From the NCBI GenBank assembly GCA_965200095.1, contig OZ241350.1, forward strand, positions 372,001 to 436,000: DNA of 64,000 nucleotides. Reading direction: 5' to 3'. Made by a program: the position numbers and the translations under genes. The notes under the pieces were generated by a model that was given only the letters and a program-made list of their open reading frames with translations, was not told the DNA's origin and made no database searches. Shown one piece after another: positions 8,519 through 16,014 of the stretch. How positions within the stretch are numbered: position 1 is the stretch's first letter; every line of letters begins with the position of its first letter. Source of the DNA: JANQOH01 sp965200095. Its GTDB lineage: Bacteria > Pseudomonadota > Alphaproteobacteria > UBA7887.

Positions 8519-9775
8519 ATGAACCTCAGAGAATTGAAGCAGAAGAAGCCGACCGATCTCCTCGCCTATGCCGAGGAATGCGGGGTCGAGAACGCCAGCA
8601 CGCTGCGCAAGCAGGACCTGCAATTCGCCATTCTCAAGCAACTCGCCGAAAGCGGAGTCGCGATCTTCGGCGAAGGAGTGCTGGAAATCCTCCAGGACGG
8701 CTTCGGGTTCCTGCGCTCGCCGGAGTCGAACTATCTCCCCGGCTCCGACGATATCTATGTATCGCCGAACCAGATCCGCCGTTTCGCGCTGCGCACCGGC
8801 GACACGGTGGAGGGGGAGATCCGGCAGCCGAGGGACAATGAGCGGTATTTCGCGCTGCTCAAGGTCAATACGGTGAACTATGAAGGGCCGGAGAAGGCGC
8901 GGCACAAGGTGAATTTCGACAATCTGACGCCGCTTTACCCGGATCAGCGGCTGCGCCTGGAGATCGAAGACCCGACGATCAAGGACATGAGCGCGCGGGT
9001 GATCGACCTCGTGGCGCCCATCGGCATGGGCCAGCGGGCGCTGATCGTGGCGCCGCCGCGGACGGGCAAGACGGTAATCCTTCAGAACATCGCCCATTCG
9101 CTGGCGGCCAACCACCCGGACGCCTATCTCATCGTGCTGCTGATCGACGAACGGCCCGAGGAAGTGACGGACATGCAGCGTTCGGTGCGCGGCGAGGTCG
9201 TGAGCTCGACCTTCGACGAACCGGCGACGCGGCACGTCCAGGTCACCGAGATGGTGATCGAGAAGGCGAAGCGGCTCACCGAGCATCGGCGCGACGTGGT
9301 GATCCTGCTGGACTCGATCACCCGTCTGGCGCGCGCCTACAACACTGTCGTCCCGTCGTCGGGAAAGGTGCTGACCGGCGGGGTGGACGCCAACGCGCTG
9401 CAACGCCCGAAGCGCTTCTTCGGCGCGGCGCGCAATATCGAGCAGGGGGGGTCGCTGACGATCATCGCGACGGCGTTGATCGACACCGGATCGCGCATGG
9501 ACGAGGTGATCTTCGAGGAGTTCAAGGGCACCGGCAACTCGGAGATCGTGCTCGACCGAAAACTCGCCGACAAGCGGACCTTCCCCGCGATCGACATCGG
9601 CAAGTCGGGGACGCGCAAGGAAGAGTTGCTGGTCGAAAAGGGCGAGCTGTCGAAGATGTGGGTGCTGCGCCGCATCCTCACGCCGATGGGGGTCACCGAC
9701 TCGATGGAGTTCCTTCTCGACAAGCTCAGAGGGTCGAAATCCAACCCGGAATTCTTCCGCTCGATGAATCAGTAG
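8519..9775 (+). CDS. rho: Transcription termination factor Rho
   Basis: A 418-residue hexameric RNA helicase of normal length. It has a Rho N-terminal helical domain (about 1-45), a cold-shock-like primary RNA-binding domain (about 50-125) and the RecA-like ATPase. Walker A is PPRTGKT (about 178-184), Walker B is in VVILLDSITRLARAYN, and the secondary RNA site includes GGVDANALQRPKRFFGAARN. In many Alphaproteobacteria rho lies next to hemE/hemH/hemJ; here those genes are 50 kb away. It converges with the quinone oxidoreductase gene across a 66-bp GC-rich gap. Confidence 0.96.
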   Translation: MNLRELKQKKPTDLLAYAEECGVENASTLRKQDLQFAILKQLAESGVAIFGEGVLEILQDGFGFLRSPESNYLPGSDDIYVSPNQIRRFALRTGDTVEGEIRQPRDNERYFALLKVNTVNYEGPEKARHKVNFDNLTPLYPDQRLRLEIEDPTIKDMSARVIDLVAPIGMGQRALIVAPPRTGKTVILQNIAHSLAANHPDAYLIVLLIDERPEEVTDMQRSVRGEVVSSTFDEPATRHVQVTEMVIEKAKRLTEHRRDVVILLDSITRLARAYNTVVPSSGKVLTGGVDANALQRPKRFFGAARNIEQGGSLTIIATALIDTGSRMDEVIFEEFKGTGNSEIVLDRKLADKRTFPAIDIGKSGTRKEELLVEKGELSKMWVLRRILTPMGVTDSMEFLLDKLRGSKSNPEFFRSMNQ

Positions 9776-9841
9776 GCGCCGCCGGCGCCGCGCCTCCTCC
9801 GCGTGGGGAGGGAGAGGGGCGGGCGCCCCTCGCGCCCGCGG

Positions 9842-10822
9842 TCACACCGTCAGGACGGTGGACCCCATTGTCTTGCGGCCCTCGAGGTCGCGATGGGCGG
9901 TCACCGCTTCGCTCAGCGGATAGCGGTTTTCTATCTCGACGCGCACGCGGCCTCCGGACACCATGGCGAAAAGCGCATCGGCGCTGGCGACCAGTTCGGC
10001 GCGCGAGGCGTTGTAGGTCATCAGCGATGGGCGGGTGAGATAGAGCGACCCCTTGGCGGCGAGCAGCCCGGGGTCGAAGGATTCCACCGGCCCCGACGAC
10101 TGACCGAACAGGGCGAGCGTCCCGCGCGGCGCGAGACAGTCTATCGACCCCGCGAAGGTCGTCTTGCCCACCGAGTCGTAGACGACGGGCACGCCGTTGC
10201 CGTCGGTGATCTCCCACACCTGCTCGACGAAGTTCTCGCGGGTGTAGACGACGGGATGGTCGCAACCGTGGGCGCGCGCGAGTTCGGCTTTTTCGTCGGT
10301 GCCCACGGTGCCGATGACGGTGGCGCCGATGGCCTTCGCCCACTGGCAGGCGATGAGGCCGACGCCTCCCGCGGCGGCGTGGAAGAGGATGGTGTCGCCC
10401 GCCTTCACCTTGCAGGTGCGGTTCAGGAGATACTCCACGGTCATGCCCTTGAGCATCATCGCGGCGGCGGTCTCGTCGTCGATCCCGTCGGGGATTCCGA
10501 CAACCTTGTCGGCGGGTATGAGGCGCGCCTCGGCATAGGCGCCCATGGGCGGCGCAGCGTAGGCGACGCGGTCGCCCGGGGCGAGGTCGGCGACGTCGAG
10601 TCCCACCGCCTCCACCGTGCCGGCGCCTTCGAGCCCCGGCGTGAAGGGGCGCTCGGCAATGGGGTAAAGGCCGCTGCGGTGATAGGTGTCGATGTAGTTG
10701 AGGCCGACCGCGGCGTGGCGGACGCGGATTTGGCCGGGGCCGGGCTCGCCGAGCTCGACTTCTTCCCATTTCATGACCTCCGGACCGCCGGTGTCGTAGG
10801 CGCGGATTGCACGGGTATTCAT
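9842..10822 (-). CDS. NADPH:quinone oxidoreductase, zinc-free MDR family
   Basis: A 326-residue medium-chain reductase of the QOR type. The N-terminal GroES-like region is typical (GLNYIDTYHRSGLYP near residue 50). The Rossmann domain carries AAAGGVGLIACQWAK, the NADPH-binding AxxGGVG motif, near residues 150-165. Cys zinc ligands of alcohol dehydrogenases are absent, as in Qor. It would reduce quinones using NADPH in the cytoplasm. The frame is open upstream without a stop through the damaged ogt gene, giving a 490-codon fused frame. I choose the ATG at 10822 because family homology starts there (MNTRAIRAYDTGGPEV). Confidence 0.87.
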   Translation of the reverse strand: MNTRAIRAYDTGGPEVMKWEEVELGEPGPGQIRVRHAAVGLNYIDTYHRSGLYPIAERPFTPGLEGAGTVEAVGLDVADLAPGDRVAYAAPPMGAYAEARLIPADKVVGIPDGIDDETAAAMMLKGMTVEYLLNRTCKVKAGDTILFHAAAGGVGLIACQWAKAIGATVIGTVGTDEKAELARAHGCDHPVVYTRENFVEQVWEITDGNGVPVVYDSVGKTTFAGSIDCLAPRGTLALFGQSSGPVESFDPGLLAAKGSLYLTRPSLMTYNASRAELVASADALFAMVSGGRVRVEIENRYPLSEAVTAHRDLEGRKTMGSTVLTV

Positions 10823-10826
10823 GATC

Positions 10827-11314
10827 TCACGGTCCTCCCTGTATCGAGGTTGCGGGGCTTGGGATCGGGTTCGGCGCGGCGCCGTAGCGGGCTTCGAGCG
10901 CCAGCAGAGCGCGTTTCGCGCCGGGGCCGCCGCTCCAGCCGCCGAGTTCCCCGCCGGCACCGGGTTGCCGGCGCAGGCGCCGCCGACGGCGCGGGGGACG
11001 CTGCCGATGGCGGCGGCGAGCTCGGCGTAGCTCCGCGTCTCGCCGTAAGGGATCGCCGCCATGGCGTCCCGCGCGCGCTCCCGGAAGGGCGTGCCGGCGG
11101 GCGCCAGCGGCAGCGAAAAGCGCTTCAGACGGCCGGCGAAATACGCGCCGATCTGCGCCGCGGCTTCGTCGATGAGCGCGTCGCGTTCATCTTCTTCGCC
11201 GGCGTCTTCTTCGCCGGCAGGCGCCGATCCGCGCCAGGCCACGCCGGCGATGGCGCCTCCGGCGGCGCTGATGCGCAGCCGTCCCACCGGGGTGTCGAGA
11301 AATACGGCGCTCAT
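10827..11314 (-). pseudogene. ogt: Methylated-DNA-protein cysteine methyltransferase, active site deleted
   Basis: The first 115 or so codons read as an Ogt/MGMT protein: MSAVFLDTPVGRLR at the start, then F..R....IPYGET.SYAELA and RAVGGACAGNPVP. The next expected segment, with the catalytic PCHR cysteine, is missing. The sequence jumps directly to GGELGGWSGGPGAKRALLAL in another frame, ending at the stop at 10827. About 30 nt, not a multiple of three, have been lost at a short GCCGG microhomology. The original frame instead continues into the quinone oxidoreductase. The product cannot accept alkyl groups, so suicidal O6-alkylguanine repair by this gene is lost. The start overlaps the upstream stop (ATGA at 11311-11314). 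Confidence 0.8.
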
Positions 11315-13332
11315 GGGGCCCTCCGTTGCAGGAGCCCGGCAAGCGCTTGCGTGTCGGTCGCCGGCGGCGAACAGGTTTGCCCGCGGCAGACATAGACCGC
11401 TGTCTTGCCGTCGACCCGGCGCTTTCCGGCTGCGGGGTGACCGGCGGGGAGCGAGTCTCCGTCGGCGACGACGGAAAGCGCGCGCCCGGGCAGGCAGGTC
11501 GCGTTGACGAAACGGATGAGGGCTTCGGTATCGGGATCGCTATCGTCGCCGACGACGACAATCTGCGGCGCCTCGCGCGCCTGTTCGAGGGCGTTCATGA
11601 AGGCGCAGGCGGATGCCGGATGGCGCGCGACCTGGGCGCCGAAAGCGGCGATCAATTCGTCGGCGCGGCGGCGCCGGGCGTCCTCCCCGGAGACGGCGGC
11701 GAGGGTGGAGAGGACGCCGAGCATGACCGCATTGCCGGGCGGGACCGCGCCGTCGGCGGCGGAAGTGGCGCGGACGATGACATCGCCGGCGTCGTCGGCG
11801 GACTGGAAATACCCGCCGCCGTCGCCGTCCCGGAAGCGTTCTTCGAGCACCGCGACCCAGCGGCGGGCGAGGTCGAGAAGGCGCGGCGCGCGGTCGGTTT
11901 CGTAAAGCGCAAGGGCGGCGCGGGCCATGTTGGCGTAGTCTTCGAGCATCCCGGCATGGCGCGCTTCGCCGCGGCGCCACGCATGGAAAAGGCGATCCCC
12001 GTCGCTCATGGCGCCGGTTACGGCGTCGAAGGCGCGGCGCGCGGCCGCTGTCCAGGCGGGTTCGTCGAAGGCGGCGCCGGCGCGGGCGAGGGCGTGGACC
12101 GCGAGGCCGTTCCAGTCGGCCAGAACCTTGTCGTCGCGCGCCGGCCGCGGGCGTTTCTCGCGATGCGCCCGCATACGGCGACGCAGACCGGCAAGGCGCG
12201 CTTCGTCGTCCGCCTCGAGACTCGGCGCGCGCAGGCGGTTCAGGACGTTGCGGCCTTCCCAATTGCCGCCGGCGGAAACGTCGTAGGCGGCCTTGAAAAG
12301 ACGCGCGTCGGCGCCCAGCGCGGCCTCGACCTCGCTCTCGTCCCAGACGTAGAAACGCCCCTCCTCGCCCTCGCTGTCGGCGTCGAGGGTGGCGGCGAAA
12401 GCGCCGGATTCGACGACCATCTCGCGCAGCAACCAGTCCACGGTCTCGCGGACGCGGGTCTCGAACAGGGGCGTCTTCGTTCCCTGCCATACGAGGGTGA
12501 GGAGGTCGAGAATCTGCGCGTTGTCGTAAAGCATCTTCTCGAAATGCGGGACCAGCCACAGCGGGTCGGTGGAGTAACGCGCGAAGCCGCCGCCGAGATG
12601 GTCGTAGATGCCGCCCTGGCACATGCGTTCGCACGTCACGGTGACGGCGTGGGCGAACGACGCCTCGCCGGTGCGCAGCCAGGCGCGCCACAACGCCTCG
12701 AAGACGGGGACCTGGGGAAATTTCGGGGCGCCGCGCAGACCGCCCAGAATCGTATCGGTCATGGCGAGGAGGGCGCGGGCGGCGGCGTCGAGTTCGCTGC
12801 GGCCGAGATCGGCGTCGCCCGGAGCGCGGGACAGGCGGGAGAGGCCGCCGCGGATCGTCTCGACGTTTTCGCGCAAACGCTCCGGTTCGTCGCGGAACAC
12901 CCGGGAAACGCTTTCGAGGACCTGCGGGAAGCCGGGACGGCCGTAACGCGGCGCGGGAGGGAAATAGGTGCCGCCCCAGAAGGGCTCGCCGTCGGGGGTG
13001 AGGAACATGGTGAGCGGCCAGCCCCCCTGTTCGCCCATAAGGGCGAGGGCGTGCTGGTAGATGGCGTCGAGGTCGGGGCGTTCCTCGCGGTCGACCTTGA
13101 CGTTGACGAAAAGCGCGTTCATGCGCGCGGCAATTTCGGGGTCCTCGAAACTCTCGTGGGCCATCACGTGGCACCAGTGGCACGCGGCGTAACCGATGGA
13201 CAGCAGGATGGGCCGTTCGCCCGCGCGCGCCTCGGCGAGAGCGTCCGGCCCCCAGGCGCGCCAGGCGACCGGGTTGTCCTTGTGCTGGAGCAGATAGGGG
13301 CTCGTTTCCCGCGCCAGAAGATTTTCCGCCAT
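11311..13332 (-). CDS. YyaL/DUF255 thioredoxin-domain protein
   Basis: A 673-residue protein of the YyaL/spermatogenesis-associated-20 family. An N-terminal thioredoxin-like domain (about 1-165) has the CHWCHVMAHESF motif with CxxC at residues 51-54. It is followed by an (alpha/alpha)6-barrel of the glycosidase type (about 190-620), seen in GGIYDHLGGGFARYSTD and HFEKMLYDNAQ. Function is not firmly known in bacteria. Start ATG at 13332 is chosen because family homology begins at MAENLLARETSPYLLQH; the frame extends 24 codons further up into the divergent promoter region. Coupled to the downstream ogt remnant by a 4-nt overlap. Confidence 0.9.
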   Translation of the reverse strand: MAENLLARETSPYLLQHKDNPVAWRAWGPDALAEARAGERPILLSIGYAACHWCHVMAHESFEDPEIAARMNALFVNVKVDREERPDLDAIYQHALALMGEQGGWPLTMFLTPDGEPFWGGTYFPPAPRYGRPGFPQVLESVSRVFRDEPERLRENVETIRGGLSRLSRAPGDADLGRSELDAAARALLAMTDTILGGLRGAPKFPQVPVFEALWRAWLRTGEASFAHAVTVTCERMCQGGIYDHLGGGFARYSTDPLWLVPHFEKMLYDNAQILDLLTLVWQGTKTPLFETRVRETVDWLLREMVVESGAFAATLDADSEGEEGRFYVWDESEVEAALGADARLFKAAYDVSAGGNWEGRNVLNRLRAPSLEADDEARLAGLRRRMRAHREKRPRPARDDKVLADWNGLAVHALARAGAAFDEPAWTAAARRAFDAVTGAMSDGDRLFHAWRRGEARHAGMLEDYANMARAALALYETDRAPRLLDLARRWVAVLEERFRDGDGGGYFQSADDAGDVIVRATSAADGAVPPGNAVMLGVLSTLAAVSGEDARRRRADELIAAFGAQVARHPASACAFMNALEQAREAPQIVVVGDDSDPDTEALIRFVNATCLPGRALSVVADGDSLPAGHPAAGKRRVDGKTAVYVCRGQTCSPPATDTQALAGLLQRRAP

Positions 13333-13432
13333 GTGGCCTCCGGGACGGGCGAGTTCGTGCGCCGACCTTGCGCAGAAAGCGCCATCGGCTAGAGTGGCCA
13401 GCATAACGCCAACCGACCGTGCGAGGGAAGCC

Positions 13433-13768
13433 GTGGCCGCCGACCGGAGCGACCCCTATTACCGCCTGCACGTCTTCTGCTGCACCAACGTGCGGGACGA
13501 AAGCGACCCTCGCGGCTGCTGCGACGCGCGCGGCGGGGCGATGCTGCGGAACTACATGAAGGCCCGGGCGAAAAAGATGGGGATCGAGGGCGTTCGTGTG
13601 AACGCCGCCGGGTGTCTGGACCGCTGCGAGAACGGGCCGGCGATGGTGATCTATCCGGACGGCGTGTGGTACCGCTGCGAGACCCGCGAGGATGTCGACG
13701 CGGTGCTCCGGGACCATGTGGTCGGGGGGCGCCCTGTCGAACGGTTGATGCTGCGCGCGGACGATTGA
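13433..13768 (+). CDS. Thioredoxin-like 2Fe-2S ferredoxin
   Basis: A 111-residue protein of the Shethna/thioredoxin-like ferredoxin group. The early cysteines (HVFCCTNVRD then GCCDARGG) and the later AAGCLDRCENGPAMVIYPDG supply the four ligands. A GTG start at 13433 is preferred, with GAGGG 8-9 nt upstream; longer versions overlap the divergent gene's promoter. Its last codon overlaps the mnmE start. In many Alphaproteobacteria this small ferredoxin precedes housekeeping genes without a known partner. Confidence 0.85.
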   Translation: MAADRSDPYYRLHVFCCTNVRDESDPRGCCDARGGAMLRNYMKARAKKMGIEGVRVNAAGCLDRCENGPAMVIYPDGVWYRCETREDVDAVLRDHVVGGRPVERLMLRADD

Positions 13769-15108
13769 GCGGCGCCGACACGATCTTTGCGCTGTCGTCG
13801 GGGGCGGGCGCCGCGGGCGTCGCCGTCGTCCGGCTTTCGGGAACGGGCGCGGGACAGGCGTTGAAATCCCTGGCGGGGCGGTTGCCGTCGCCGCGCCGCG
13901 CCGCGCTGGCGCGGCTGTCGGACCCGTCTTCCGGGGCGCCGCTGGACCGTGCGCTGGCGCTGTGGTTTCCGGCCCCGGCGAGTTTCACCGGCGAGGACGT
14001 GGCCGAACTGCATTGTCACGGCGGGCGCGCGGTCATCGACGGCGTGCTCGGCGCGCTGGGCCGGCTGCCGGGGTTGCGGCTTGCGGAGCCCGGAGAGTTC
14101 TCGCGGCGCGCCTTCGTCAACGGCAAGCTCGACCTGACGGCGGCGGAAGGACTCGCCGATCTGGTGGCGGCGGAGACGGCGGCGCAGGCGCGCCAGGCGC
14201 TGCGTCAGCTCGACGGCGCGCTGGGCGCGCTTTACGAGGGATGGCGCGAACGGCTCGTCGGGGCGCTGGCTTGCGTCGAGGCGGCGCTCGATTTCGCCGA
14301 CGAGGAGTTGCCCCCCGACATTCTGGAACGGGCGCGCGACGACGCGGCGACGGTAGCGCGCGAAGTGGCGGCGCATCTCGCCGATGGCGGTCGCGGCGAA
14401 CGTCTGCGCGCCGGCGCCGAGGTCGCGGTGGTGGGGCCGCCCAACGTCGGCAAGTCGAGCCTCGTGAACCGCCTGGCGAAACGGGATGCGGCGATCGTGA
14501 GCGCGACGCCGGGGACGACGCGGGACGTGGTCGAGGTGCGGCTGGACCTCGGGGGGGCGCCGGTGACGGTCGCCGACACCGCGGGGTTGCGCGCGACGCC
14601 GGATGCGGTGGAGCGCGAAGGGGTGCGACGGGCCGAACGGCGCGCGCGAACGGCAGACCGGGTGCTCGCGGTGGCGGACGCGACGGGAGGCGCGGCGGCG
14701 GCCGCCGCGGCGGTGCGGCCCGGGAGCGCGGGGATCGTGGCGCTGAACAAGTGCGACCTGCTCGACGCCGGCGCGGCGGCGGCGCTGCCGGCGCGGGTGG
14801 GCGCCTGGCCGGCGGTGGCGATCTCGTGCCTGACGGGCGCGGGAATCGACGATCTGACGGCGGCGCTGGCGGCGGATTTGGGCGCCGCCGGCGGCGCGGG
14901 CGACGGCCCGCCGCTCACCCGGGCGCGGCACCGCAACGCGCTGGAAGGGTGCGCGTCGGCGCTTCGCCGTTTCGCGCGCGCGTCCGAGCCGGAACTGGCG
15001 GCGGAGGAGCTGCGCGACGCGGTGCGGGCGCTGGGCCGGATCACCGGCCGCGCCGGCGTCGAGGACGTTCTGGACGCGGTTTTCGCCGGTTTCTGCATCG
15101 GCAAGTGA
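13765..15108 (+). CDS. mnmE: tRNA uridine-5-carboxymethylaminomethyl GTPase MnmE
   Basis: A 447-residue GTPase from a TTG start at 13765 that overlaps the ferredoxin stop. The N-terminal folate-binding domain is about 1-118 (DTIFALSSGAG at the start, GEFSRRAFVNGKLDL near 112). The helical domain carries an inserted G domain with GPPNVGKSSLVNRL (about 225), DTAGLR and NKCD. The C-terminus ends with the family CIGK motif. With MnmG it builds the cmnm5 group on U34 of tRNAs. It precedes mnmG by about 900 nt, with two small genes and a parS-like site in between. Confidence 0.95.
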   Translation: MSGADTIFALSSGAGAAGVAVVRLSGTGAGQALKSLAGRLPSPRRAALARLSDPSSGAPLDRALALWFPAPASFTGEDVAELHCHGGRAVIDGVLGALGRLPGLRLAEPGEFSRRAFVNGKLDLTAAEGLADLVAAETAAQARQALRQLDGALGALYEGWRERLVGALACVEAALDFADEELPPDILERARDDAATVAREVAAHLADGGRGERLRAGAEVAVVGPPNVGKSSLVNRLAKRDAAIVSATPGTTRDVVEVRLDLGGAPVTVADTAGLRATPDAVEREGVRRAERRARTADRVLAVADATGGAAAAAAAVRPGSAGIVALNKCDLLDAGAAAALPARVGAWPAVAISCLTGAGIDDLTAALAADLGAAGGAGDGPPLTRARHRNALEGCASALRRFARASEPELAAEELRDAVRALGRITGRAGVEDVLDAVFAGFCIGK

Positions 15109-15111
15109 GGG

Positions 15112-15127
15112 TGTTTCCCGTGAAACA
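15112..15127. promoter_or_regulatory. parS-like ParB-binding palindrome
   Basis: TGTTTCCCGTGAAACA begins 4 nt after the mnmE stop. It differs by one base from the widely conserved parS 16-mer TGTTTCACGTGAAACA. The site lies 3.4 kb upstream of parA, and parS sites typically cluster near parAB. Confidence 0.75.
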
Positions 15128-15286
15128 CGCGCGGCGCCGCTGGGACGAAGCGCCATGGAAACACAACATCTTGTGTATAGCGTTTCAGGCCGAGATGAAA
15201 TACGATAGCCGCGCGGGTTCGGCGGAACGGCGGCGCTCGGACGCGCGTCATGCGCCCCGGACGCAGGCCATCGGGGAGATCGACGA

Positions 15287-15499
15287 ATGTCGAAGATGAA
15301 AATATCGGCCCGTCTTCGCGATATGGCGGTGGGCATGAACTCTGCGTTCGATCTGTTTCAGAAGCCGGTTCGGAAAACGCATCCGTGGTATTGGGACTGG
15401 CTCGAGGTGCGCCGCGATTTCGAGGTTACCGGTCAGGATATGTGGCGAGCGATGGAGACGATCGATGCGGACGGACGACACCGGGACTCCGGCGAGTGA
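15287..15499 (+). CDS. Small protein upstream of the DUF2335 gene
   Basis: A 70-residue protein of unknown function, rich in Trp and Arg in the middle (HPWYWDWLEVRRDFEVTGQD). The start at 15287 has GGGGAG 8 nt upstream. It overlaps the DUF2335 gene by 35 nt, so the two are probably expressed together. Codon use is less GC-extreme than neighbouring housekeeping genes, hinting at a recently acquired pair between mnmE and mnmG. No signal peptide or membrane helix. Confidence 0.55.
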   Translation: MSKMKISARLRDMAVGMNSAFDLFQKPVRKTHPWYWDWLEVRRDFEVTGQDMWRAMETIDADGRHRDSGE

Positions 15500-15980
15500 C
15501 GCGCGCGACGAAATGGCCGAGAGAGCCGGGAGAAAGGAGGCGTCGACCAACGGGAACGACGGGGAAACTCCTTCTTCCAAAATCGTTTCGCCGCTCGCCG
15601 GCCTGTCTCCCGAGCAGTTGAGAGACCTGGTTCCCCGGGAGATTCTTGAAAAGGCGATATCCGACGAGGTAACCGTTACTTCGATTTCTCAGCGATACAG
15701 CGGTCCGTTACCGCCCGCGCAAGCACTTTCGGATTATGAAAAACTCATGCCCGGTTGCGGGAAGATTATTATCGACAATTTCGCGGCGAACGGCGCCCAT
15801 CGACGGGAGCGCGAGAAGCGCGGACAACACTACGCAATGCTCTCGTTGTTCCTGATGCTCGCCGTCATACTCGGTTGCGCTTATGTGGGCGAGTCGTGGA
15901 TCGGGAGCGCGGTCGCCGTGACGGGTCTCGGGGGGCTGTTTCTTGTTGCGCGTGTGTTCGGCGTATCGCGCAGCAATTAG
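15465..15980 (+). CDS. DUF2335 membrane protein
   Basis: A 171-residue protein. After a polar N-terminus comes YSGPLPPAQALSDYEKLMPG (about 79-98), the DUF2335 signature, then a helical stretch and two C-terminal membrane helices (about 123-140 and 146-163). DUF2335 proteins are small, often phage- or island-associated, and of unknown function. The first ATG is used, though the real start could be the Met at 15513. It sits inside the otherwise conserved mnmE-mnmG neighbourhood and is slightly lower in GC than its flanks. Confidence 0.72.
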   Translation: MRTDDTGTPASDARDEMAERAGRKEASTNGNDGETPSSKIVSPLAGLSPEQLRDLVPREILEKAISDEVTVTSISQRYSGPLPPAQALSDYEKLMPGCGKIIIDNFAANGAHRREREKRGQHYAMLSLFLMLAVILGCAYVGESWIGSAVAVTGLGGLFLVARVFGVSRSN

Positions 15981-16014
15981 CCCGGATTTTCGGTCGAGAG
16001 TGCGGCGACGGATC

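Noticed and set aside
9842..11314. Genuine Ogt-quinone reductase fusion protein
   Set aside because: The linker codes for sequence unrelated to either family and the missing PCHR segment plus frame change point to a deletion rather than a designed fusion.
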